A DNA stretch of 13,624 nt from Acanthaster planci (GCF_001949145.1 NW_019091680.1:249799-263422), one strand, 5' to 3'; shown: positions 1 to 6,617, counted from the stretch's first letter. Notes: generated from the letters alone by a model not told the origin. Numbers and translations are program-made.

Positions 1-85
1 ACAAAAACAAAGTCAACCGATACCCGCTTGTAACCACCAAATAGTTGAAATAGATGAAAGAAACGCTTGTAAACATTTTGGCCAA

Positions 86-424
86 ATGTTTGGGTTCGCT
101 TCGCTCACTTCTTACACCCCAGCAGACATGGGAGATCGGTACTTTAATCATCACGTTTGGAGAAAACCGCCACCACCAAAATCAAGAAAAACCCTACAAA
201 AATATAACATTTGTTTTAAAAACGGCGAAGAGGGTGAAATAGAATACAAGTTAAACCAAGTTCCAAACGGTAAGATCTCTCGAGGTAAACCTTTGAAGGC
301 TTCAATCGCGGTATGTTATCAAGACGTCACTGGGGAAACCGAATCTAAAGTGAAACACCTTTTCCAAGTCTCAGATAAGCACTGGAAAAACGCCCTCGAA
401 AAGTTTTTTAAAGCGGGTATATAA
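86..424 (+). CDS. Unrecognised protein, probably 5'-disrupted
   Basis: I do not recognise this protein. The ORF runs 112 codons and ends 4 bases before the start of the next gene, the tight spacing used throughout this element. From about base 200 it is rich in charged residues (a Lys/Glu/Asp-rich stretch, then a C-terminal helix-like segment ending KKAGI-like) with no membrane segment and no cysteine pattern. The start is uncertain: another frame opens at base 54 with an ATG and is open to 242, and the switch between the two frames lies near an A-run at about 217-222, so the true gene may begin at 54 and contain one frameshift. A GCTTCGCTC repeat at 95-108 falls inside the early codons. It could be a further structural or core protein of the element; that is only inference from position. 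Confidence 0.45.
   Translation: MFGFASLTSYTPADMGDRYFNHHVWRKPPPPKSRKTLQKYNICFKNGEEGEIEYKLNQVPNGKISRGKPLKASIAVCYQDVTGETESKVKHLFQVSDKHWKNALEKFFKAGI
95..108. repeat. GAGCGAAGCGA-type short repeat
   Basis: One of the dispersed copies of the GCTTCGCTC / GAGCGAAGC motif that recurs across the window (see also 3121-3151, 3311-3328, 3771-3815, 5773-5787, 5911-5932, 9365-9382, 10176-10189). It sits in the early part of the unrecognised first gene. Confidence 0.6.
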
Positions 425-431
425 TAAAATG
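418..431 (+). promoter_or_regulatory. AT-rich element fused to start codon
   Basis: The sequence TATATAATAAAATG ends in the start codon of the gene at 429. The same kind of element lies at 5943-5956 and 6420-6433 (minus strand) and, in looser form, before most other genes. It may be a core promoter with a very short leader. This is inferred from recurrence only. Confidence 0.4.
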
Positions 432-1220
432 GAGACTCACACGTTTTACTTGACCGAGAGCGAGCAGACGTTTAGATTGAAAAACGAGATCAACAACACC
501 AAAGGCGACAAAGTCGTCCGAGAAAAGAATATTCAGTTTGAAGCTGGATATTTTAACGTAACAAACGCGACTGAAATTGAGTGGGATACAAACTTGGACG
601 GTAATCCTCCAACCAACTCCCCCAGGAAACCCAGAAGAGAATTAACTAAAAGACTGTTTTTGACGGGGCTAACTGTACCTATATACGACAGACTTCACTC
701 GCAAAGCTCATCTGAACCATTACCCGAGGGTCAAAGAGGAAGCATCGTGGTATCCCCCGGTTATTACGGCATAGACTGGTTTCACTTTTTGTTAAACTCG
801 ATCCCGGGCGTTTCTTTTAAGGTTCACTCGAAATCTAAAAGGGTGACTTTGGCCATTACGGACCCCAATCTCAAGTTGCGACTAAATAAAGAAGTTTCCA
901 AGCTATTAAACTTACCCAAAATAAAACTTTTACCCAACGTCATTTACGAAGGCAATTACGATTTAAACCCCTTGAAACTCGCGTTTATTCATTGCGAACA
1001 ATTAAATACATTTGACAACTTTTATAACGGGCAGTCTTTATACTTGCTAGACGTGATAGCTACCGAGCCTATCACCTGTAATCACTGTAAAACGCCTAAA
1101 AAGTTAATACACAGAAACATCAGTGAATTGACTTTTTCTGTTAAAAACGACAGAGGTGAGCTCTTGAATAATTTCTGCAAAATTTTAATCGAGTTAAACA
1201 TTTTTTTAAAACGCGTATAA
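429..1220 (+). CDS. Penton-like candidate protein, short form (copy 1)
   Basis: An intact 263-residue ORF, first of four related copies in the window. Three parts can be seen: an N-terminal beta-rich segment (residues 1-55, with TFYLTESEQTFRL and a FEAGYFNVT-like strand), a Lys/Arg/Pro-rich linker (about 56-100), and a core starting at residue 104 (GSIVVSPGYYGIDW) followed by alternating strands through to the end (ITDPNLKLRL, FIHCEQL, then ISELTFSVKND and ILIEL near the C-terminus). The core layout, a Gly-Tyr-Tyr turn, a strand-rich middle, a conserved His-Cys and a final RNI.ELTF.....G strand pair, resembles the minor capsid (penton-like, single jelly roll) proteins that accompany Polinton-type capsid genes. 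That assignment is inferred from family memory and context, not from catalytic residues. No signal peptide or membrane segment. The AT-rich start element is at 418-431. Tandem paralogue follows at 1227; the counterpart in the second block is at 11096. Confidence 0.6.
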   Translation: METHTFYLTESEQTFRLKNEINNTKGDKVVREKNIQFEAGYFNVTNATEIEWDTNLDGNPPTNSPRKPRRELTKRLFLTGLTVPIYDRLHSQSSSEPLPEGQRGSIVVSPGYYGIDWFHFLLNSIPGVSFKVHSKSKRVTLAITDPNLKLRLNKEVSKLLNLPKIKLLPNVIYEGNYDLNPLKLAFIHCEQLNTFDNFYNGQSLYLLDVIATEPITCNHCKTPKKLIHRNISELTFSVKNDRGELLNNFCKILIELNIFLKRV

Positions 1221-1226
1221 AATAAA

Positions 1227-2582
1227 ATTGAGACTCATACATTTCACTTGACCAAAAACCCGCAGACGTTTCAGCTTAAAAACCCGATCAAAAACGAAAA
1301 AGGCACAAAATCGATTTGCGTTAAAAACATTCAGCTAGAAAAAAGGTTTTTTAACATTATGAGGGAGACAGAGATTGAGTGGGGGGTAAAAGAATTACCT
1401 AACGAACCCGGTGATGATGGATCAATCAATCAAGCCTTGGTGCAAAAATACAGTGATCTATATACAGATGAAAAATATGAAATTGAAAAACCAAGTTTAC
1501 AATCAATAGATGTTTTTTTTTTGGATTTTATTTTGCGACCCTAAATTTTTTAAGAAACATACACAAATACACTTTAAATGTGGAATATAATGTTAGACGA
1601 ATAAAAGTGTATAAAGCACACATGTTATCTATACTAAGTGTAATAAAAGACAAATTTACTGATTTTTCTTCTTTTTATTTTCGTGCAAATTATAAGCCTT
1701 TATATTTTAATCGATTATATTATAATGATAGTTTTCGACAAGAAATGGAAAAAAGTTAAACCTTCTTGATAGCGGCTCTTATGAAGACGAGCTTTTTATA
1801 GCACAAATGCTAGATGACCTTTTTTACCCAAGAATGATTACTGAAATAGATGTAAATTTTATCATTTCTTTGTCTTTTCAAATGACACTAGCGGGCATTG
1901 TAAACGCCCTCAATCAAATTTTTGATAGATTAGACTATGGAAATCATCTAAAGGGTGGGTCACCACCGACAACTGAAGAGAATTAATTGTTCATTTGGGA
2001 TACTATGTCTTCTACTGTACAATCTATTTTAAAAGGCCAAGCAAAACCCGTATTTAACCAACTTTACACAAAGTAAGCGTTTGAGTCAGTAAGTATCTCT
2101 GGATTGTCTGGTAGTATCACCTTAGAACCCAGTTACTACAGTATCGACTGGTTTGATTTTATTTTAAACGCTATTCCAGGTGTGAGTTTTAAAGTATACG
2201 AAAAGTCAAAATCGGTGACTTTAGTCATTTTTGACCCTTATTTAAAACTAAAACTAAACAAACACGTGGGTAAATTGCTCGGTTTGCCACCTGGTGATTT
2301 ACAAAACTTTTTATATACCAAGGCAACTATGACATCGAACAAATTAAATACCTTTTTATCCACTGTGAACAGCTTGACCCAAATTTTAACTTTTATGACG
2401 GGAAATCTTCGAAGGTACTCACCACCTGGGACACAGATCTGTGTAACCTTGAAGTCAACTCAACTTGTAAAAGGCTGATAAACAGAAATATAGACGAACT
2501 AACCTTTTCTTTAAAAAACGACAATGGTATGTTGGTAAGCGGTAAAGGCGATGGCATTTTAATCGAACTTAACATCGTTTAA
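1227..2582 (+). pseudogene. Penton-like candidate protein, long form (copy 2), broken
   Basis: Tandem paralogue of the gene at 429. It keeps the N-terminal segment (1227-1385), the GSITLEPSYYSIDW core from about 2110 and the C-terminal strands to the TAA at 2580-2582. Between N-terminal segment and core it carries an extra domain of about 230 codons (roughly 1390-2085), AT-rich, with no counterpart in the short form but alignable with the copy at 11793. Lesions: the start ATG is missing; by comparison with the copy at 11793 a 12-base deletion at about 1227 leaves ATT. There are frameshifts near 1513-1545 (T-run) and near 1755, in-frame TAA codons near 1984 and 2072, and another frameshift near 2310. 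At the second TAA the related copy has a Glu codon, so a single base change suffices. Not expected to yield a full-length protein. Confidence 0.7.
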
Positions 2583-3120
2583 ATTAGAAATGGTTATAGT
2601 AAAAGATGACGACCAACATTTACCCGGTTTTGACCTTAAATTTGGCTGAACAAGCAGAAATAAAGGTTTACAGACTCAGAAAGATCGAATAAATTAAATC
2701 TCAAATCCAAAGAGAACGCGACGCGAGGGAAAATAGTTACAAAACGATCAAACGACTCTTAACCGCGCTCGGATACGTGGAGTACGGCGTGGAAGCCCTG
2801 GGCGCGTCTTCGGCAGCCGTAGGCATTTCCGCCATTTTGGGTGTCGTTACTGGTCCCTTCGGACTTGTGATGGAAGGCATCGCTATCGGTGCGTTTGGCG
2901 CTTACGCGATTCTAAAGTACGCCTCCCGTAGACTCACCCACAAAACTAAAAACACGACCAAATTCGAATTTTGGCAGACGCTAAATTAAACACAATCGAG
3001 GAATACGTATCTCACGGAATTGAAGACGGTGACATATCTAAGGAAGAATTTGTCCTTATTTTATCCAAGCTGAAAAGTTCAACGAGATGAAAGAAAAGAT
3101 CAGATCGCGTATGCCTACAA

Positions 3121-3151
3121 AAGCGAGCGAAGCGAGCAGCGAAGCGAGCAC
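3121..3151. repeat. GAGCGAAGCGAGC repeat, two units plus
   Basis: A run of GCGAGCGAAGCGAGC units inside the membrane-active protein gene, read there as alternating Ser-Glu-Ala. The same unit returns at 3311-3328, 3771-3815 and elsewhere in other frames and orientations, so the DNA rather than the encoded peptide is what is repeated. Confidence 0.75.
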
Positions 3152-3310
3152 TAAAGAAGAATTCGAACGTCAAGTCAACGAAAGAGCAGAAGCGCTAGCC
3201 AACGAACGGGCGGCGGTTTTAAAAAAAGATCTTATGAAAAAACTTGGCGAATACGTTTTACAAAGTCGGTTAAGTTTGAAGAGAAACCAGAATCTCCACC
3301 CGCTTATCGA

Positions 3311-3328
3311 GAAGCGAGCGAAGCGAGC
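3311..3328. repeat. GAGCGAAGCGAGC repeat
   Basis: A single extended unit (GAAGCGAGCGAAGCGAGC) lying between the PPAY and PTAP codons of the upstream gene's tail. Confidence 0.75.
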
Positions 3329-3384
3329 AACCCGACCATTTTCACTCAACCGACGGCCCCTCCTTTAAAAGTCTTTTAAAATAA

Positions 3385-3733
3385 ATGGGAGCCAACTGTA
3401 GTAGTCTAACAATTTTAGTCAACGAAGACGATTCCTTTACAGCCGAGTTTTCAAATTTAACGCACGCGTATAAATTACCGAAAGTAACCACGGATGAAGC
3501 GGTCAAATAGGTGGTCTACCGAGCCGATATCGTTTTACCAAAATCAATTTAATTTTGCGGTCTATTGCGCGACGACGGCCTGCGGTGTCAGTTTTGATCT
3601 GCTGTCCGACCCCAATCCGTACGTCTCGGCTTTATTTAACTTTCACGTGTATTACACCGTACGAAAAATATTTTACGACTGCGTGATGCCCATTCCGAGC
3701 GACGACGTATTTGACGCGTTACACAATAATTAA
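3385..3733 (+). pseudogene. Putative N-myristoylated accessory protein, frameshifted
   Basis: ATG 3385 follows the TAA of the previous gene by five bases and opens with MGANCSS: Gly2, Ser6 and a nearby Cys5 fit an N-myristoylation signal with a possible palmitoylation site. That frame stops at TAG 3508-3510 after 41 codons. A second frame, open from 3494 to 3733, continues without a gap (RWSTEPISFYQNQFNFAVYC, CGVSFDLL, then FHVYYTVRKIF and MPIPSDD). I recognise that second part, from memory, as a protein family common in Polinton-type elements in which it follows the same N-terminus, so I treat both as one gene broken by a frameshift near 3500. The TAA at 3731-3733 may also be a frameshift product: the neighbouring frame stays open to 3785 and keeps a similar composition. 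Function unknown; membrane attachment of the intact protein is inferred from the N-terminus. Confidence 0.6.
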
Positions 3734-3770
3734 CCATCGGTTTTACGTTATACAAAATTTCAACTTAAAC

Positions 3771-3815
3771 GAGCAAAGCGAGTAACGAGCGAAGCGAGTA
3801 TTACTGAAGCGAGCC
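3771..3815. repeat. GAGCGAAGCGAGC repeat cluster
   Basis: Three imperfect units (GAGCAAAGCGAG, GAGCGAAGCGAG, GAAGCGAGC) in the 3' region of the myristoylated-protein gene, just before the intergenic hairpin. Confidence 0.7.
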
Positions 3816-3838
3816 GAATCTTGAATTAAGGCGTAAAA

Positions 3839-3868
3839 AAATCTCACCCCAAATTTGAGGTGAGATTT
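3839..3868. terminator. Hairpin between convergent genes
   Basis: A perfect 10-base inverted repeat, AAATCTCACC / GGTGAGATTT, with a 10-base loop (3849-3858), flanked by an A-run on the left (3835-3840) and a T-rich stretch on the right. It lies between the ends of the plus-strand genes and the 3' end of the minus-strand gene ending at 3884, so it could mark transcript ends from both sides. Hairpins at gene 3' ends direct transcript ends in some large DNA viruses of eukaryotes; its role here is inferred. Confidence 0.55.
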
Positions 3869-3883
3869 AATTTTTTGGCCTTT

Positions 3884-5248
3884 TTACCCTTTTTGCACGT
3901 ACGTCAAAATCAAAACACCCAAGCCTACAAACAAGGTCCACACGTGCTCTGCCACCCATCCGACCGCTTTACTCGCCACGTTAAAAATCCAACTCAAAAT
4001 GCTACCTATGACCCCGGGCAAAGCGCCTAAAGCTTTCAACCCGAGTTTCTTCAACACGTTTGCCAGGTTCCACAGTTGACGTTTGATCCAATCGGTAATT
4101 CCACCTTTGGAAGGAGGACCCGGCGTTGGTGTCGGTTCAGGCGTTACACTAGGAGTTCCAACAGCTCTGACGCTAGCTACGATACTACTTACGATGGTAC
4201 TCACGGCTAAACTAAAAGCCGTTAAAATGCTTGCGATCGTGACGCCTTGTTCTCTAAATATCGTTCGAATCTTATCACCCAGGGTGTCATCCGAATGTAA
4301 AGCGTAATTAATTAAATCTTTAACTCGCGATATTTGGCTTTTGAGTTGACCGTTTAATATGTCTCTTTGAGCTTGTAGTCCTTCGAGTTGATCTTGCAAG
4401 TCACGTAAACGACCCGAATCTTCAGAAGTCTCGAGACTACTTATTTCTTCTTGAATTTCGGTAATTTTAGCTTCGTTTAATCGTATCTGTCCTCTAATCG
4501 TTCGCAATTGTTTGTCTAATCCTAAGAGCTTTCTATAGTTTAATCCTTCTGTTTGAACGTTTGTATCTTGGGTGAGCTCTTCTACGATGTCTTTGACTTG
4601 GTCTGATATTTGGGGTAGCTCTTCCATTGTAATGCTCTCGGGTTGAATGGATTTTAACTTTGATTCAGCTTTTTGCACTGATCTTCCATAATTGCCAAAT
4701 CCCAATTTGAATCTTATAAAGTCTTGTGCTGACATGGTGTCTTCACCCCTTCCGGTGTATCCAGCAGCTTTGGCGTTTTTGATGATTGTGTCAAGACCGA
4801 CAACTGCACCTGGGTTTCTTTTGTCGGTTAATAGCACATCACCGTAATCGCCTTCACGTTTGTAAAATAAACCTTTGCCTTTGCGGTAATCAAACCTTTC
4901 TTAGTGAAGTACTGATGGTACATCTTTTCTCCCGGCGAGTTTAAAATATCGGTAAAAGTCTTCTACAATTGGATTAGTTATTAATGCCGCTCTCCCTCTT
5001 TCTAATGTTTCACCGACTGGTCTTGGTTTTATGGTCAATTTTGGTTCATTTGGTTTAATCGGTTCTATTCCTACTCTTAGTTCATGTAATGAAGTGTTGG
5101 TATCGCCCCATCCAGGTTCATTTGCACCTTCCATAAAGGACGTTTCTTGTCGATCATTCTCAACAAAATCTTGGTCGCGCTCCCTTTGCTCGCTTTCTTG
5201 ATTTTCTATCAGAGGATATTCCTCCAGATCGAATGCTCCGTCTGCCAT
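3884..5248 (-). pseudogene. Large coiled-coil/membrane accessory protein, one in-frame stop
   Basis: One reading frame of 454 codons from ATG 5248 to the stop at 3884, broken only by TAA at 4901-4903; the frame is the same on both sides, so this is one gene and not two. N-terminal 115 codons are acidic and Pro-rich (MADGAFDLEEYPLIENQE). After the stop come a conserved-looking LLTDKRNPGAVVGLD and NAKAAGYTGRGEDTMS region, a coiled coil (about residues 241-310, GLDKQLRTIRGQI onward), a first membrane segment (about 335-361), a Pro/Thr linker (PTPTPGPPSKGG), a Gly/Leu-rich amphipathic stretch and a last membrane segment near the C-terminus. From memory this architecture belongs to a conserved accessory protein of Polinton-type elements whose function is unknown to me; a virion membrane or tape-like structural role is a guess. 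Codon 116 being a single-base stop suggests recent loss or a sequencing error. Confidence 0.7.
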
Positions 5249-5275
5249 TTTACTTTAACTTTGAAATAAGAAAAC

Positions 5276-5524
5276 TTAACTGCTACTCATAGGAAAACTC
5301 GCGGGCAGAATACCCTGCGCTACCAACCAACCCTGGGTAGCCGATGCACCGCTAGACAGCGCGGTCAATTTCAACGCGTCTTCGGTAGATAATTTATTTA
5401 GATCTGGCGGTTTAATTTTAAAAAGCCTACTCGACAGCATGGCGTAACCGAGCGATAGCCCCGAGACGACGGCACCGTGGTAAACCGTATTTGCGATTCC
5501 GTTGATTGATTTAGTGTTACTCAT
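5276..5524 (-). CDS. Small membrane protein, 82 residues
   Basis: Intact ORF with ATG 5524 preceded on its strand by TTTATTATTAAAT. It shows one likely membrane segment (residues 14-31, YHGAVVSGLSLGYAML), a short Lys/Pro-rich connector (RLFKIKPPDLNK) and a second Ala/Leu-rich helix (about 47-72) that ends LVAQGILPASFP. This two-helix plan matches, from memory, a small accessory protein found beside the coiled-coil/membrane protein in related elements. No enzymatic motif. It lies 27 bases upstream of the gene ending at 3884 and 25 bases downstream of the next, in the same direction, so co-transcription is possible. Function unknown. Confidence 0.65.
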   Translation of the reverse strand: MSNTKSINGIANTVYHGAVVSGLSLGYAMLSSRLFKIKPPDLNKLSTEDALKLTALSSGASATQGWLVAQGILPASFPMSSS

Positions 5525-5549
5525 ATTTAATAATAAAGAACTTTTAAAT

Positions 5550-5945
5550 TCATTCCATATCCAAAATTGGTTCTTGGTTAGGAATACTCACTTGGTTCAT
5601 TTTACTTGCTTCTCGTTTTGGTTGAATAATTTGTTGAGAAGGTTGAGCGCTCGACTTATTTTTCCAAATTAAATAGACCGCGAGCACACCAATTGCCAAT
5701 TCACCAAATATCAAGTTTCTGTTCTCGATGGCCGTTTGGTAAATTTTGTTTTCTGAGCTGAAGTTTTGGTTGCTCTCTTCGCTCGCTAATTTCATCTTGG
5801 CGAGCTGTTGCTTCATCTTCCTGTTATGCTCGGCCAATTTTTTACCTTGTTCTACACGCTTTGGATTTTTAGCTTTAGTTACCGTCTGAATTTGGTTGTT
5901 CGCTGGTGTTGGGTTCGCTTCGTTCTTGCTCGTTTCCGTTGACAT
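5550..5945 (-). CDS. Basic, single-pass membrane protein, 131 residues
   Basis: Intact ORF. Residues 1-23 are polar, 24-52 strongly basic (KAKNPKRVEQGKKLAEHNRK), 78-94 form one hydrophobic segment (LIFGELAIGVLAVYLIW), and the tail ends in NQEPILDME. The KNPKRVEQGKKLAE motif is, from memory, typical of a small protein in Polinton-type elements. The basic segment could bind nucleic acid and the hydrophobic segment could anchor it in a membrane; neither is shown. The start at 5945 carries the AT-rich element TATTATAAAAGATG, which overlaps the last codons and stop of the upstream gene (5949). A GCTTCGTTC-type repeat at 5911-5932 lies in codons 5-12, and a second at 5773-5787. Confidence 0.65.
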   Translation of the reverse strand: MSTETSKNEANPTPANNQIQTVTKAKNPKRVEQGKKLAEHNRKMKQQLAKMKLASEESNQNFSSENKIYQTAIENRNLIFGELAIGVLAVYLIWKNKSSAQPSQQIIQPKREASKMNQVSIPNQEPILDME

Positions 5946-5956
5946 CTTTTATAATA
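5943..5956 (-). promoter_or_regulatory. AT-rich element fused to start codon
   Basis: On the minus strand TATTATAAAAGATG, ending in the start codon at 5945 and lying inside the 3' end of the upstream gene. Same class as 418-431. Confidence 0.4.
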
Positions 5957-6422
5957 GAGAACTTTTGTTGAATTCTAGATGCTTTGTTGTAATCAACGCT
6001 GCTGTAAGTGGGGACAGGTAAACCCCGTATTTATAACAGATCTCTGTGAGTAGGTGCCCCATCGTTTGACTGATAATTGGGTCGTCGTTTAAGTCTTTAG
6101 TTAGCGCTCCTTCTGATTTTAAGTTGACGTTAAAGCCTAAAAATTCGACCGGAGTAGCTATACCGAGCAAGCGAGAGTAGAGGCTCAAAATAGCGTTACC
6201 TAGAGTTTTAACGATCTCTTTGCCAAACTTAAATTCATAGAGGTTAAAAAGCTTTTCTTGATCTTTGGGTGACATGGTTTCTTTGATCGAGTATTCTTTG
6301 CCGAAGTATTTTTTAGATTCGCCAGATGCAACAATTGAATACAGGCGGTCTTTTACGTTTGAGGTTGATTCTGTTTTTGATTGGCTTTTTGAATCGGCGA
6401 GAATACTTTTGATGTCGTCCAT
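5949..6422 (-). CDS. Helical accessory protein, 157 residues
   Basis: Intact ORF from ATG 6422, which directly follows TATATTATAAA. The first 35 residues are Ser/Lys-rich; then comes a mainly helical region with MSPKDQEKLFNLYEFKFGKE and VKTLGNAILSLYSRLLG, an acidic DLNDDP spot and a C-terminal LLTEICYKYGVYLSPLTAAL followed by KHLEF. This last motif (Tyr-Gly-.-.-Leu-.-Pro-Leu-Thr-Ala-Ala) is what I recognise from a conserved, uncharacterised protein of related elements. No membrane segment is convincing. It ends three bases before the start of the next gene, so the two probably share a transcript or closely spaced promoters. Confidence 0.65.
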   Translation of the reverse strand: MDDIKSILADSKSQSKTESTSNVKDRLYSIVASGESKKYFGKEYSIKETMSPKDQEKLFNLYEFKFGKEIVKTLGNAILSLYSRLLGIATPVEFLGFNVNLKSEGALTKDLNDDPIISQTMGHLLTEICYKYGVYLSPLTAALITTKHLEFNKSSLL

Positions 6423-6433
6423 TTTATAATATA
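6420..6433 (-). promoter_or_regulatory. AT-rich element fused to start codon
   Basis: On the minus strand TATATTATAAAATG, ending in the start codon at 6422. Same class as 418-431 and 5943-5956. Confidence 0.4.
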
Positions 6434-6454
6434 CGTTTTAAATTTGTTGACCGT

Positions 6455-6550
6455 TTATTTAAAGCACAGGTACTCGTAGGTGTAGTAGGTCAAGTTGACT
6501 GCTATAACTAACTGGGCAACTAGCTGAACGTATTCTAGCAGGACTATCAT
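6455..6550 (-). CDS. 31-residue membrane peptide
   Basis: A short ORF on the minus strand, ATG 6548-6550 to TAA 6455-6457. It begins MIVLLEYVQLVAQLVIAV and ends with a Tyr-rich YYTYEYLCFK, so almost the whole peptide is one hydrophobic helix. The start is preceded on its strand by TTATAATTAA, the same AT-rich context as the recognised genes, and the ORF fills the gap between two genes of the same direction. I cannot name a family with confidence. The composition and context support a real small membrane protein, but a chance ORF of this length is possible. Confidence 0.5.
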   Translation of the reverse strand: MIVLLEYVQLVAQLVIAVNLTYYTYEYLCFK

Positions 6551-6574
6551 TTAATTATAACTAAAATAAAAAAA

Positions 6575-6607
6575 CTTATAACCAGGCTGATGTAGCCCAG
6601 TTATAAG
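6575..6607. terminator. Hairpin after zinc-finger gene
   Basis: Outer stem CTTATAAC (6575-6582) / GTTATAAG (6600-6607), a two-by-two mismatch, inner stem GGC (6585-6587) / GCC (6595-6597) and a 7-base loop. It starts 11 bases past the stop of the minus-strand gene ending at 6618, with an A/T-rich run (TTTTTTTATTTTAG on the minus strand) after it. Second hairpin at a gene 3' end in this window. Confidence 0.5.
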
Positions 6608-6617
6608 AAAGTTCTAA

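Larger units (their letters stand above)
429..2989 (+). repeat. Duplicated block, copy A
   Basis: This segment (two penton-like genes followed by the start of the membrane-active protein gene) recurs in the same order and orientation at 11096-13624. Similarity is uneven: over the last ~290 bases (about 2655-2945 against 13339-13624) I count roughly nine in ten bases identical, whereas the middle domain of the long penton-like gene is only alignable at protein level. The second copy lacks the first ~16 codons of the short form. Confidence 0.85.
2606..3379 (+). pseudogene. Membrane-active accessory protein with PPAY and PTAP tail, broken
   Basis: Start chosen at ATG 2606 after TATAGTAAAAG; the parallel copy at 13294 begins in the same way. 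Order: a charged N-terminal coiled-coil-like helix (about residues 18-50, RLRKIE/QIQRERDARE), a glycine/alanine-rich hydrophobic segment (2800-2915, GASSAAVGISAI onward), a helical ILADAKLN..EEYV and GDISKEEF segment, a Glu/Arg/Ala-rich helix (3100-3260) containing the short repeat at 3121-3151, and a proline-rich tail with PPAY (3296-3307) and PTAP (3350-3361). This domain order occurs in an accessory protein of Polinton-type elements; a role comparable to adenoviral protein VI (membrane disruption, PPxY-mediated recruitment of ubiquitin ligases) is my inference. Lesions: in-frame TAA at 2690-2692 where the other copy has GAA, and frameshifts near 2955-2975, 3070 and 3262 (A-run). The tail motifs lie in the frame that ends at TAA 3377-3379. 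Confidence 0.65.

Noticed and set aside
3062-3080. Programmed ribosomal frameshifting in the membrane-active gene or capsid gene.
   Set aside because: Several shifts per gene at unrelated sites, without a shared slippery heptamer and structure.
4083-4307. Plus-strand ORF of 74 codons opposite the large membrane protein; likewise 8064-8312 and 8614-8820 opposite the capsid gene.
   Set aside because: Antisense shadows; the minus-strand frames carry the recognisable motifs.
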